Shown here piece by piece: positions 23,295 through 35,439 of a stretch of DNA of 64,000 nucleotides. Position numbers and translations under genes: made by a program. Every line of letters starts with the position of its first letter. The stretch's first letter is position 1. Under the pieces are notes generated by a model, which did no database searches, was not told where the DNA came from, and saw only the letters and a program-made list of their open reading frames with translations. The DNA lies in contig NC_063160.1 in NCBI RefSeq assembly GCF_020921035.1, forward strand, positions 17,759,095 to 17,823,094, given 5' to 3'. The stretch comes from Rhodamnia argentea (taxonomy: Eukaryota; Streptophyta; Magnoliopsida; Myrtales; Myrtaceae).

Positions 23295-23319
23295 TGTAGT
23301 TATTATGAACATTGTTTTG

Positions 23320-23560
23320 ACTAGGCAATTGGTGGATGTGATTTGATCTTTGTGTTTCTGTGTACTCACATCACGGCGTTTCAACCTATAATGAGAAAAT
23401 CGAGCCTTTGTAAAAGGAGGTCTCCTTTGGCCGAAATAGCGTATGGAACCTCAATCAATTATGAAATGTAGATTTAATTAGAATAAAGAGGAATCCAACA
23501 TTTTTGGGTATGAAAAATAAGACAGAGTAAAGAATGACTTCGATACGAAATCATATGTAC
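23320..23560 (+). repeat. Dispersed repeat, copy 2 of 3
   Basis: Direct copy of the sequence at 3420-3700 and 34480-34560, including 'aataaagaggaat' and 'gggtatgaaaaat'. It begins about 25 bp after the MITE's target duplication. Confidence 0.65.
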
Positions 23561-23649
23561 CGCATGCATTTATAAACTGACTTTCAGGACATTCCATGCA
23601 AAATCAACTGAGTAGAGCAGTTTTTTGCATGGCAGATACGTTTGAACCT

Positions 23650-24430
23650 AGTGTCCGTTTGTTCCGGGTAAGCTGCTTTATGGTCCTAGAAAATATTTAG
23701 TTACAAATAATTGAAAGAAAGGACGAGTCCGTGTGCTCGATGCAAGCAAAACTTTGGGAGATCATTTGCCACCTGGTCTCAACGGTCTCTGGCCAGCTCA
23801 AATTATTTTCATTTATCGACTTTCCTTCGGAACGAACCGAAAAAATATCAGATGGTGAAATTTCATCTGCTACTCTCGAGTCTTGATATCTTATTTTAGG
23901 GGTGTAATGACCATTTTGATCTACTAACATCTTTAGTGTATTTTCAGTTTGGCTCGTTTGCGGGATTTTCTTCAATTGGATCTTTGAGCTGCTCGAGGGA
24001 TTCTAGCTATTCCAATCAATTGGGTCCCTCAACCTCAAGCTTAGGCTTGGTTTCATATTACAGATACTTGCTGCCTTGCTGGTGTAAGATAACAAATACA
24101 TACTATTTGAGGACTACGTTGCCACTTAATCAACCGTCTTGATTCCACAGGACATTACTGGTATTGGTATCTCTTTGAATCATATTTATTATTGTTGACA
24201 TTCTTGTTAACAAGTAATCTTGGGGAAGTGGCAATTTGTTGATATCGGATATGCGTATTCAATATTTGAAAAGATAACCGAATCTTTCTTATGAATTATT
24301 AACATCACCACATTAATAAGTGCTTGTGCAGCATCTCACTAATTATTACTTGCACGGCGAGATGACTCTCCAATAAGAATAAATGCCTCACACCTCTCTG
24401 CTACAAGAAGGCCAAAGTCTAATTTACCAT
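23650..24430 (+). repeat. Inverted dispersed duplication, left copy
   Basis: About 750 bp that recurs in reverse complement at about 35440-36130. Shared landmarks are 'gcaagcaaaactttgggaga' (23746 on), 'ctttccttcggaacgaa' (23820 on), 'attccacaggac' and 'attgttgacattcttgttaac'. No protein family is recognised. The two copies bracket the pseudokinase and F-box genes. Confidence 0.7.
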
Positions 24431-24569
24431 TAAGATACAGCCACAAATTATATAGTGCTATTGACATCCCAAGGGTGCTGCTTCCTTGCTACATCCAAAG
24501 GGACTTTGTGCCTTCGTATCAATGGGAAGTATGAACTACACCCCAACATACAATGTATCACATTCGGCT

Positions 24570-27500
24570 TCAATAGAAGCCGAGTGCCTTTGCGTGCTTT
24601 CTGATAATACGCAACTTCAGCATTTGGTTCACCACTTGCCTCATGCTAGGGCGATCATGGCGTGAGCTCTCAATGCATTGCATTGCTAACCTTGTGATCT
24701 TAGGTCCATCGTCGGAATAGAATCCCGGGTTCGCTTGCAGGCTTGCATGTACCAACGAGCATTTCATCTCGTCATCTGACCCGGCAATTTTCTCCTCGTA
24801 CTCCTTGGCCCAGTCATGAGGAAAAGGTCCTTCCGAGTACTTATAGGGCCTCATCGTAATCAGATTAAGGAGAACAGTCCCAAACGCAAGCACATCGGTT
24901 TCTGTCCACCCGCCTGTCAAAGGAAAAACTCGAGATTAGCTCAAGTCAAGTGCAGGAAATGAAACCAAGTGAATAACGAGCAAAAACCTTTTAAAAGAAA
25001 CAACGACCTCTCATCACAGGCCATTCAACCGAAACAAGACAACAGCAGTACCCGAGGCCAATATTCGAGTGAGACTCCTCTTAACTTGGAGATCACAGGA
25101 CAACCTACTTGAATGTCAGTTGTGCTCCCATATTTTTCTATTCAAGGAACATGCCTGAACGAATAATTTCTCAGGAAATGATCCTCTAAAAACTTTGATG
25201 AGTCTAAGCAGGATTCAGGCAAGACCTTAATGACAATGGTGTCTAACAAGGCAGTGCCATTTAGTACATCTCCACCTCAAAAGACCTCCTTCCTATTGAA
25301 ATGGAAAATGTATTATAGGACCATAGCATTAGACATTGTTCATCTTCTATTTTGATCATACCAAAAAGTTAGACGGTGTCCAAGTTGGATAGAACTTGAA
25401 CTTTAACTGCTGATACAATTTTTTAACCTTGGGGGGTACTTTACAATACCTGCTTGCTTCCTGATGCTGCAATGGGACGCCGATGAACATTAGTCTACTT
25501 CGATGCCATCTGACCGTGTTACTTAAAGAGTATCTTGATTAACTGCTTCGAGAATTGATTCAGTAACTGGGGATTCTAGGCTATAGTAGGATTTTATATG
25601 CTTGCAGACATCAGCTTCACCGAACTGAATATAGATGTTGTCCAGAAACACAAAGATTCAGGAAATGCTCAAGAGTTTTTGAGGTCTGGTAGAATGAGCA
25701 CACTTCAGCAGTTGAAGTGATGAGTCATGCCGGTGGTAGCGGCGTCACTAGGAGCTTCAAAGTCATTTATCTAGGACTTCCACAAGCTCGAACATAGGAA
25801 TGTCCAGCCACATCTTAATTTGATCCATCTTAGTGGTATATATGTCGGAAAAAAGAATTCCCAGATGCGAATTTCCTGGTTCAGCGAAACCCTGATCTAT
25901 AATGGAATCAGCGCTTAGTACTGGTATTTGCTGTCCTTGCTCCATTGCAGCTGCTCTCATTTTTGCTGGTATTATGCTCGTACCAAGACCTGATAACTCA
26001 CCTCGTAAATCATATCTTTCTTCTCCCATTTGAAACCCACATACTGCATGGAACAATGAAATAGACTCGGCAACCATGCCTTGCTTTCACAAATCAACAG
26101 GCTGTCTTTCCGAACCCCCCCCAAAAAAAAATGCTGTCTTGCAATTGGAAACAATAGGAAAGAGACAGCATAGATGGATATGACCTGTTTGCAAAATGCA
26201 CTCTTGACACTACCTACTGCACTCTTATCAGTCCACTGCAAGACTCAACCGTTGCACCCCAAACAAAGTGAAGCTTCATAAGAAGGCGATGATAGGAGAA
26301 CTGAGCATGACTTGGATTCTCAATGGAGCCTGGACATCTATGGAGGATTCTATCTAAGGAATAAGTCATAGAATCACCGAGAAAAACATCGAGGAAAAAT
26401 TTACCGAGGGAATGAGCACACTCCTAAAATTAGTAATTGTCATATTTGCTTTCCTAGTTTATAGTAACCTGGGCAGCCTTGAAAATGAGAAGAACCTAAA
26501 ATAATACTATATTGCTTTTAGAAGCTTATAATTAATAGAATCACTTCCATCAATTCTCCTCTTTGGTTTTTCTTAAAAAATCCTGCTCCTTTCTCCCCAG
26601 AATACGATGATTTCCCTTATAATTCAGTCTGCTAGAGCTGGATATCACAAGTTGCGTATATACTCTCGAGAAGAAAGAGCAAACAAATCCAAGGTCGTCA
26701 GGATTTTACAAGTGAGGGGTCAGACACATAGTAATGACCTTCAATTCATTAATTAGGATCAGACTATGATATAGGTCTAACAAATCAATATTCTACTAGA
26801 TCTGAGTCATATGTTAAATTTTAGATAATGAGATCCTAATCAGGATATTAATGACCAAGCACAAGATATTAATGACCAAGCACAATGGAAGGAAAAAATA
26901 AACACACAAAGTTGAAAGTAGATACCTTCATCTTCAGGATGACATTCAGTGTAGCCGAGACACAATTTATGCTTTGAAAGCTTCTTGTATTTTGGCAGAG
27001 GAAGAATTCCACCAGTAAACATTGCAAACTCGAACATTATTGGGTTGTATTCCTGGATAATGAAGCCACCAAAAAACATTATGGATTCTGTATAGACCAC
27101 AAAAAGAAGCAAATTTACGTTCAACAGACCTTGTCAACCATTATATGACTTGGACGTATATTACGGACTGCATAAGGTAGATCCCGTCCATCCTTGGAGT
27201 GAAGGAATTCAAGAAGACGAGCACATCCAAGAGCAACCTTAATCCTCCGCATCCATGTAAAGCTATCTGTATTGCAGTTTTGAAATGTTAATGCATTACA
27301 GCTCCCACAAGCTTAAATTGTCAAGGAGCAGTGCCTATCACAATCAGAGCAAAGACCGTTGTTCTTAAACATTTTTCTGCACATTATGGCAAGGCGAAAA
27401 AAGACATTGCATATATTTCAGTGTGTCCATGGCCTCTATTTGAAACTTGTCCTTTTCTATTCAAATTTGAACCCTAGACAGATTTTAGTGTGACAGATGC

Positions 27501-27962
27501 CCACAATGGGCGGTTAGATCAAAGCAGCAAAAACATTTTACCTTCTGTCAGGAGGTTTTGAGCAGTATCCAAGGAATTCAGATCATACACTACACCAAGG
27601 TTCTCATCTTCACAACAGTAGCCTACCAACTTCACCATAGAAGGGTGTAGGATGAACTCTGGATGCCGAAGTAGAGTTAGCTCATCCTGAAGACCATTAC
27701 AGAGTTAACTGAGGAAAAAGACACTGAATTCTGACAGATGAAGGATTTCATTCATAGCATACCATCAATTCTCCCACTCCGGGAGAATTAAAATATGTCT
27801 CTGCCTTGTCTAATATTTTCACAGTCACTGCTCGTGATCCAATCTTTCCATGATACATTTTGCCAAACTGGAAGTTCCCAATAAAATTCTCCATGGAAAA
27901 CTCATCAGTGAACTGGCTGAGGTCTTCAAATGAAAACAGTTGCATCTTACCATGCCGTTTTG
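24570..27962 (-). CDS. Pseudokinase 1: RLCK-like protein lacking HRD and DFG
   Basis: Five exons on the minus strand keep frame throughout: 27962-27763, 27686-27542, 27266-27130, 27052-26926 and 24913-24570, giving 317 residues to the stop. The first listed exon opens in phase 1, so a further 5' exon is expected; a possible one ends near 28950, but its start is unclear. The fold is clear: F..EDL...TDEFS, a loop IGNFQFGKMYHGK, a retained VAIK-type lysine (VTVKI), V.LVGYCCED and C-lobe TDVLAFG.VLL and RPSMRQVV. The catalytic loop reads VRNIRPSH in place of HRDLKxxN, and the DFG position reads EFA. Phosphotransfer is therefore unlikely; a scaffold or decoy role is inference. Intron 4 is about 2 kb. 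The gene could be expressed or recently dead; open frames and good splice sites favour the former. Confidence 0.7.
25763..26241 (-). other. Unexplained open reading frames inside pseudokinase intron
   Basis: Two overlapping minus-strand frames lie in intron 4 of pseudokinase 1 (104 and 89 codons). One contains GFQMGEERYDLRGEL and MRAAAMEQGQQIPVLSADSI. The other contains VGFKWEKKDMIYE bounded by an acceptor-like TGCAG and a GTGAGT donor. They read more like protein than random AT-rich intron, but no family was recognised. They may be remnants of an inserted gene fragment. Confidence 0.25.
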
Positions 27963-30162
27963 CTAAAATGTTTCCATAGATAGTTGGTTAAAAACATGAA
28001 ATTAACGGACATTTCCACGTCGCTAAAATTTCAAACAACATATACAACTGCAATCTACTTTTAAGACAGTTCACGAGTTAGCAAAAGGTGAGCACCATCG
28101 GCTACCATGAAAGGAGGCATTCATTATCCATTCATTTGAATTGCAATAAAAGAAGGAACAGGGGTACAATATGTCAGCATGCCCACACATTAGAGAAAGA
28201 CAAATAAGAAATCGCTTTGATAGACAACAGAAGATGCCCTCCGATTGTGACATGGTCACCACAGCACAGCCAGATAATCTGTATCCCTGTTCTAGATGCA
28301 CAATTTGATTCATGCGGTATACTTCTACAAACTAACCAGTAAAAGAACATCAAAGAGATAGTTTACTTTCGTGTTCATCGTCCTGCAGCATGTGCTACAT
28401 TGTGGGAAAGAGATATGATGCATGTTTTGGTTTTTCCCACGCGCTTTTTTAAGAAATGCAGATTGATGTGCAAGCACATCAATGTCGGGACAATATTTGG
28501 AGATGGGTAGTATTTGCTCATGAAGATGGTGGATTACAGTATCACAGAATCACTTTCTCTTTGAAATTTCGCACTGCCACCACGTTCATCAGGATAGTCT
28601 TCTTAATGTTCATCTTAGTTGAATGTCATTAAGCCACCTGACCTATTTCTCATCATTCATGCTCTCCATCTTGCTTAAATTGAGAACTACCTTTCTCGCT
28701 TCCTCAAAATGAACCATAACACGATGTCCAATACATTCTCATCTTTCAGGCATCGTTACTGCAGTAACTTGAAGATCTTGAACGTTGGATGTTCCACCTT
28801 TTTGGAGGGGCTCAATAAATAAAAGATATTGGGGGTTGCTAGCCTATTGCAGTATAAAGAAATCTTTAGATGCTCAGAAACATCACAAAGTATTCACAAT
28901 TCTCATGCAAAGCTTCAAACCGAAGAAGAAGGAGAAGAAGAATTATCTCACCTGCTTCAATCAGAATACTTCTTTTATTAGCTATGCTTGGACAAGGAGT
29001 TCTTTCAATATGAAAAGGCTGGGAGAAGAATGAGGATCGCCAACCTAAAGGCCACTGATTCTGGCTGTAGAAACGATTAGAGATGAATGGGACAGTTCTT
29101 CTGATGCCTCCAAAATAAAACCAGCTTGAGAGATGAGAATAGAGATCTGTCATAATCCATTCCTTCAAATCTATCAATTACAAGCAAACCAAACTCTTAC
29201 TGCGTTAGGATGACAAGAACAAAAATTTACCAAAAGAATTCCATGTTAACAAAGGTAGCTCTTTTTTTTTTTCTGACAAAAAAAAAAAAAAGGTAGCCCA
29301 TACCGACCAAAAAAAGAAAAAAAGAAAAAACAAAGGTAGCCCATAGTTATCAATTTCGAGTAAATGAGGAAACATATGAAACACCATTGAAAAGCTCATT
29401 TGTGCATCCTACTGCAGACCATATTCCCGAATTATCTAGAGTAATAACAAGACACCAAGCACTTCCTTACCACCAGTTATATTGCAATCGATTCCCTTAT
29501 TTGAGGTCTCCTCTTAAGTAACATTTTCAAAAGTACCTCTTGACTAACAACGACGCCCCTTTTCAGTCAAGCGGCCATACCTATGAAATCTAACACAAGG
29601 AACTAAGATGTAATCCCAGTAAAGAGGCCTGAATAAGCACAAATTGAAGCTCCCAAAAGCAAGGGAAAAACCGCATTTCTAGCCATCCATTGGTTAGTAG
29701 TTTCCCATATAAATTCATTTGGCTTCCAAAAAGACACAGTCTGCCTTGGTAGAAAGGACCAACAGCATGGAGGCACAGAAAGCAAGAGAAACCCCATAAG
29801 CCTGATTGCGATTGCATCTATCAAATGAAAAGTATCAAATGCTTATGGAACATGAACAACAGATTTACAATGAGAAAATAAGTAAGGAATTTCAGACTAT
29901 TACTATGCCCTTCAAAGATCAACTCCTTAAATGAGTAGCCCCAGTAGATTAAATAAAGCTCCTAAGCGGAGAAGTCAAGATATGAATACGTTGAAACTTG
30001 TTACCACGGCACAGAATTTTCTACTCTAAGACATACAAGTAGAGGAGTTTATGGAAATTGCTATAGTTTAGCATATGTGCATCCATATGATTTCCCCACT
30101 CATCAAAACTAGCAATATCAATCCAAAGAAAAAGAAAGAGTAGAATAACAAAACGTCCCTCT

Positions 30163-31983
30163 TCAGAAAGGATTTGAAACAATCAACAGATGAACCTGAT
30201 GTACAAAGAACAAACATAAGAAGAATTCCTGATTACCTTTAAACTTATCCTTCAGTGGATTGGGCAGAGTGACTTCCACAAACAGTTTGTGATCAAAACC
30301 CACAGCCTCTTTATCATACTGAACAATATGCAGATTCAGCAAACAGCTAACGACTTGCTTCATTGATGGGCGGCGATGAGGGTTATGCTTGATACATTGC
30401 ATGGCCAGCTTTGTAATCTTTAAACTGTCTTTGAATTTGAACAACGGACTTTCTTTGAGACTTTCATCCACAAGAGACGATTTAATTTTGCTAGAGCCCT
30501 TGGCTGGCTTCGATCCGTTGTACTCATTTTCGGCCCATTCATAGACAGAAGGCGCAGGAGCAGGACTTAATCTGTCCTCCTCTGTATAGACTCTTTTGCC
30601 GATCAAACACAATAACACAACTCCATATGCGAAGACATCAGCTTTGTTAGACCATTTGCCTGTCTTGGAAAATATTAGGGAATGAGCAATCAAAGAGATG
30701 GTCGGAAAGGTTACTCAGAAGTAATTTATTCCATTGTGGCTCAGGAGTTAGCAAACCATATGAAGGGTGCAGGTTTCTCAGATCATGTAGTATGGTCAAT
30801 ATAATCAATCATACTCGAATTCCCAATGAATAGGTAATAAGCTCAAATCCAAACAACTAGACATGCTATCTCCCATATATTTAACAAAAACTGAATGAAC
30901 AATTTGTGCATGTGTTGCAGATAAAACTCTTTATAGATATCATTTCAACATAACCTAAGATCGGTATCAGGAAAAGGGGGAAATGGGGTTACTGGCAGGA
31001 TGGCGAAATGGTAATACTTTGACAAAGCAAAAAATAAACATTTAAAAAAAAGAACGGCAGACGATATAGATGAGAAATACCATGATTGTCAAAATTTGGA
31101 TCCATGTATCCATGACAGCCTTTCGCATCTTCATCTATGAGGAACGACCTATCGGTTAAATATCCACCTGAAAGCATGCTGAAGTCATATAACACTGCAT
31201 TGTAGTCCTGCAAAACCCCCCAAAGAAAAGATTTTTGCCATGAAAATTGTACTGGATAAATGGCCAAAAAGCCAACAAGATGTTGTTTCATTGAAAGGAC
31301 AAACCTGGTCAATCATTACATGAGCAGCATCCAAATTACGAACCAGCAAAGGCGGGTCAAAACAATGAAGGTACGCAAGAAAGTTAGCAAGTCCTAAAGC
31401 AGCCCTGATCCTCTGGTGCCAAGTAAAGCTATCTACAAAAATCAGGAAACTGATCATGGTCTATGTTAAACGTAAGGACAATCATGGACAATCTGCAAGA
31501 CAAATTCAACACAAACACTAGCATTGGATCACAATGAGCATTGACAATCAACCGTGTCAGCAAGGAAGGACTAATTTGGTCAGTGACACGTTAAATTATG
31601 CATTGCATAAAGGATGCACCTTTGGTGACAAGATTGTGCAGTGTATCCAGAGGATTCAGGTCGTAAACACGAGCAAAATATCCTTCGAAATAAGTGTGAC
31701 AAAGGCACTTGACTATGTTTGGGTGAAGATCGTGTAGTCCCGATTTAGTCAACCACATGTGCATATAAGATTCTTCCCGGAAGCTGCGTGCGACTTCTCC
31801 TGGTCTGACCAGAAAATTCAGAGGTTTGTCCTCCGATATCTTCACCGTAACCTTCTTTCCTTCGTAATCTCCACGGTAGACTTTACCGAATTGGAAACTG
31901 CCGATGTAGTTTTCTTCACTAAAGTCGTTGGTGATCTCTTCAATAAGACTGTAAGGACAAGTCCTCCAGTCGTCTGGAACCAT
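30163..31983 (-). CDS. Pseudokinase 2: tandem paralogue lacking HRD and DFG
   Basis: Four exons (31983-31620, 31432-31305, 31207-31081, 30659-30163) form an unbroken 371-residue frame with GT-AG junctions. Domain order: SLIEEITNDFS, nucleotide loop GSFQFGKVYRG (about residues 29-39), lysine in VTVKI, SFTWHQRI..ALGLANFLAYLH, activation segment, DVFAYGVVLLCLIGKR, RRPSMKQVV. The catalytic loop is VRNLDAAH (HRD Asp and the metal-binding Asn both replaced) and DFG is DFS. The same VRN....H change occurs in pseudokinase 1, so it predates the duplication. The frame upstream of the ATG stays open (KKLAKFSG) to a stop about 70 bp back, so a short 5' exon is possible. A donor-like GTAATC near 30238 could give a different C-terminus. 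It lies head-to-head with the F-box gene. Confidence 0.75.
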
Positions 31984-32688
31984 ACCAGAAAATTTCGCAA
32001 GTTTTTTCGCTTGTTCAATGGAGTTGCAATGGCAAGAAACGATCGGTGGCGTTTAATTGTTATAGCAGAGATAACGTCAACTCCATGAACGTATAACTTC
32101 TGGTTTTGGTGAACCTCTAGCCGAAGGAGAGAGGAGGACGAGAATGACAGTAGAATGCAGGAAGTAGATATATCTCCGGAAACAGAAACAATACAATCCA
32201 CAAAGATATAGGTTGGCAATAACCTCATAATGGACAATCTCGTATATTTTTTTAAACTAGCCAACTTGTTATTGTCATTGTAATCTCAGTTTAAATTTCC
32301 GGAAGAGGTGAGATAATATTTCGCTACACCGCTCTCTCTTCGATTAGATATACAAAACACAAAGTTTATTACTAAAAATAAATTGAGTGTAAAGTATATG
32401 TACCATATGAGACTTTCACCTAATCTCGATTTTCACACGATATGCCGAATTTCCAATATGTATATACAGATATATATGATATGTGATAGGATATGCCTTC
32501 TTCGGATTTAAAATACTCGGTAAAATTTGGTAGCTATAGATAAGGAAAGAAACTTTACTAGGGTTTTGTAGATATTTGTAAAGAATGAAACTTTATTAGG
32601 GCATTGTAGCTTCTGCACAATTCTGCTAACGTGTCCACCGTCTTTTTTTTCAGCATTAGAGCATGAGGACGGCGACGGCGATGATTAG
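31984..32688. promoter_or_regulatory. Shared 705-bp upstream region of pseudokinase 2 and F-box gene
   Basis: The two start codons are divergent and 705 bp apart. The region is AT-rich in its centre (about 32330-32600). It contains no other supported gene and no repeat shared with the rest of the window. A bidirectional promoter is possible but unproven. Confidence 0.35.
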
Positions 32689-33858
32689 ATGGTGAGGATG
32701 ATGAAGATGGCGACGGCGACGATCAGTGGGACTGGTGATCAGGATGGGCAGCTTCCCTCGGAAGCGGTGCACAGAATCTTCTCGAGACTGCCGATCAAGT
32801 CACTGATGAGATTCAGGTCGGTCTGCAAACTATGGAGGGAGCTCATCGACGATCCACACCTTTCCACCATGCACACGCGTAAAGACACCGTCCTCCTCCA
32901 CCACCATGCAGGCACTATATCTGCCTTCACCCCTCGTACATCCGACGATGCCTCGATGAACCTCCGCGCCATGTTCAAATCGCCGGAGATCAAAAGATGC
33001 AAAGTGAAGGCCGTTGGTGATGGGCTTCTCTGTCTCAGGCACGAAGGCTTCAAGCCTCAAAAGGATATATGGTACATCGCCAATCCAATCACAAAGCAAG
33101 TCCTGAAGCTGCCGAAGCCACCCACAGAGTGCGAGTGTCCATACGGGTGTGCATACGGCATCGGGTTGGACCGCTCGAGCGCAACTCCCAAGGTGGTTCG
33201 CGTGTTCTTCCCGTCTTATGAATCGTGTTTCAGTTACACATTGGGGGCCGAAGTGTACGATTTACGGGAGAGATGCTGGCGAAGGCCTCGCACGAGTAAG
33301 GTCTCTATATTCCCGCCGAGAGTTGGAAAAGGGGCCATATTATCAGAAGAGAGGGCCATATGTGCCAAGGGAGGTATTCACTGGTTCAAAGAGACTGATT
33401 TGGCAGGACAAGGATTTGATCCCAAGATAGTTTCCTTCGACCTTGGGAAGGAAGAGTTCTCTTTGCTGCGGCCCCCGAAGTTCAAAAATCCTGGGAGCGA
33501 AACGGGGTTGTTCGAGGTGAGAGGATCCCTGGCGATAGCAAATCATTCCTTGGCGAGACGTGTGGAGGTTTGGGTCTTGGAGAGCAGCAGCAGCAGCAAG
33601 TGGACAAAGAGGTACAAGATTGAGTTCGCAGCATTCCCAGACAATGTCAAGGTCTGTGTGACGCCGAGGAGGGTGAGATGTGTGGGCGAGATAGATGGGG
33701 AGATGGTGTTAGTGAACTTCTGGGGCATGCATTGTTTCGCTTTCTATAATCCCAAACAGAGGAGGTCCTCTCGGGGATTCGACTTCGAGCACGTCCCTCA
33801 TGTCAGTCTATCTCATATCTTCGCATTCACGCCCACCCTCATCTCGCTCCATTTGTGA
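32689..33858 (+). CDS. F-box protein with FBA-type C-terminal domain, intronless
   Basis: A 389-residue single-exon frame from ATG at 32689. The F-box motif is at about residues 22-60 (LPSEAVHRIFSRLPIKSLMRFRSVCKLW), the part that binds SKP1 in SCF ubiquitin ligases. The middle has GDGLLCL and NPITKQVLKLP, hallmarks of the F-box-associated (FBA) beta-propeller domain that binds substrates in plant F-box proteins. A polyserine run (AGC repeats, about 33583-33599) lies in the C-terminal third. Length is normal and no break is seen. Other in-frame Met codons follow closely (residues 4, 5 and 7), so the exact start is uncertain by a few residues. The substrate is unknown. The gene sits among repeats beside the pseudokinase cluster. 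Confidence 0.88.
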   Translation: MVRMMKMATATISGTGDQDGQLPSEAVHRIFSRLPIKSLMRFRSVCKLWRELIDDPHLSTMHTRKDTVLLHHHAGTISAFTPRTSDDASMNLRAMFKSPEIKRCKVKAVGDGLLCLRHEGFKPQKDIWYIANPITKQVLKLPKPPTECECPYGCAYGIGLDRSSATPKVVRVFFPSYESCFSYTLGAEVYDLRERCWRRPRTSKVSIFPPRVGKGAILSEERAICAKGGIHWFKETDLAGQGFDPKIVSFDLGKEEFSLLRPPKFKNPGSETGLFEVRGSLAIANHSLARRVEVWVLESSSSSKWTKRYKIEFAAFPDNVKVCVTPRRVRCVGEIDGEMVLVNFWGMHCFAFYNPKQRRSSRGFDFEHVPHVSLSHIFAFTPTLISLHL

Positions 33859-34129
33859 TCATACCATGGCCAAGCTTAAGCTTATAAGAGAGTAGAAGAG
33901 GTGAGATGATATCAAAACAGAAGGTGTATTTCTTTCTCGCATTAACCAGAAATCACAGTATGACATGTTACCATGGTTATGACTTCACAGTCCTTATGTT
34001 GTAGCTCTTCCATTGGGCACACTTGAAAACGAAGAAACTGCAAGCATCACAAATATTTCTAGAGTGAAGTAGCTGAACTTAGGTTTACCCGACCGAAGAT
34101 CAGTTGGAAAACGGGTAGCACTAAAAAAA

Positions 34130-34470
34130 TTCGAATTTTTTAGTGCTTTTTTGTTTATTCCTTTTTTTTTTCTTTGCCTTTCTTTTCTTTGTTTTTTCTT
34201 TTTTTCAATGGCTAACGATGGTCGCCGGGCTTTCGCCGGTCACGGGCAAGGCCGCAATTGTCTGGGCTAGGCCAACCTCACTAGTAGTCGGCAAGATCCT
34301 AGCGACTCTTGCCGACCGCTGAGAAAAGAAAAAACAAAGGGAAAAAATGAAGAAAAAAAGAAAAAATTAATAAAAGAAATCCAAAAAAATATGAAAATAT
34401 TATAAAAATTATTCACGTAAGACAATCAGCATCGACGTCAGCGATTTCTGGCCAAAATTGATGGATGAAC
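34130..34470 (+). mobile_element. Truncated relative of the 22.6-kb MITE
   Basis: The middle of the element is present in the same orientation as at 22820-23120: oligo-T, the GC-rich block with 'gcaaggccgcaattgtctgg' (34249 on) and 'gactcttgccg', oligo-A, then 'tctggccaaaattgatgg'. Both inverted ends are missing. It runs straight into copy 3 of the dispersed repeat. Plain non-coding DNA transposon remnant. Confidence 0.75.
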
Positions 34471-34479
34471 TCAATTGGA

Positions 34480-34905
34480 ATAAAGAGGAATCCAACATTT
34501 TTGGGTATGAAAAATGAGACAGAGTAAAGAATGACTTCGAATCGAAATCTCATGCCAACTTAGTAGCTAGACAGAAATTAAATTTTGTACTTTTCATTCA
34601 ATGTATGGGTTAGGATGTTCGAAAAATATGTAAAAGATTTGACTATTACTTTTTCCATCCAACGTTGGCATTTTGTACTTTTCATTCGGAAATTGAACTT
34701 TTGGTTATATATCTTGGTTAAGTTTGTAGGATGTTGCATGTGGCGCTAATCCTTCCTCACACTTTGAGTGAATTCTTGAATGTAAGGCTTGAGTTTTCAT
34801 ATATCTTCATCAAGTTTGTAGGACGATGCACGTCGCACAGATGTGTTGTGCAAAATTGGACTGTATATCTTATTATAAACAATCTGTTGAATTTTAACTT
34901 AATTT
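34480..34905 (+). repeat. Dispersed repeat, copy 3 of 3
   Basis: Direct copy of the 3630-4035 sequence. It includes 'aataaagaggaatccaac', 'gcattttgtacttttcat', 'gaattcttgaatgtaaggct' and 'gttgtgcaaaattgga', with an internal partial repeat of the 'aagtttgtaggac/atg' portion. Confidence 0.65.
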
Positions 34906-34914
34906 AAAATTGGG

Positions 34915-35290
34915 CGACGGTCACCCTTGTTGGCCTGGCGAGGGCGGTCCTCGCCCAAGGCTAGAGGAGGGGAAAAAAAAGGAAAAAAAGAAAAGAAAAG
35001 AAAAAAAAAAGTAAAGAAGGAAAACAAAAGGAAAAAAAAGAGAGGAAAATTCATAAAATAATTATAAAAAAGTATTAGAATATTATTTAAAAATTAGTCA
35101 CATAAGTGCCGATTGTGCCAAATAAGACGATCGGCCTCCACGTCAGCATTATCCGGCCAAAATTGATCGGGCGGACTAAATGGGCAAAACGTGAAAAGGT
35201 TTATGAATTAATTGACAAAATTAAAAAGTTTATGACTGAATTGGTAAAACCGTAATAGGTTTAAGACTTTTTGGACAATTTTTCTCTATC
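34915..35290 (+). mobile_element. Right half of a second MITE of the same family
   Basis: GC-rich block (34915-34965), oligo-A, then the family's right inverted end: 'ccggccaaaattgatcgg', 'aaaattaaaaagtttatgac', 'ggactttttggacaattttt' style ending at about 35285. The left half is missing. Confidence 0.65.
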
Positions 35291-35439
35291 TTTTAAGGAT
35301 TAGAATTGATGCTCGATTCACCTAAATTTCCCTCAGTTTTATTCGTTGACAGAAGTAAATAAGGACCCACATCTTTTGTTGCATTGTAAACATAAGTAGA
35401 TATAATTTTTCTACTTTGTTTCCTTGATTTTAAACTCAT

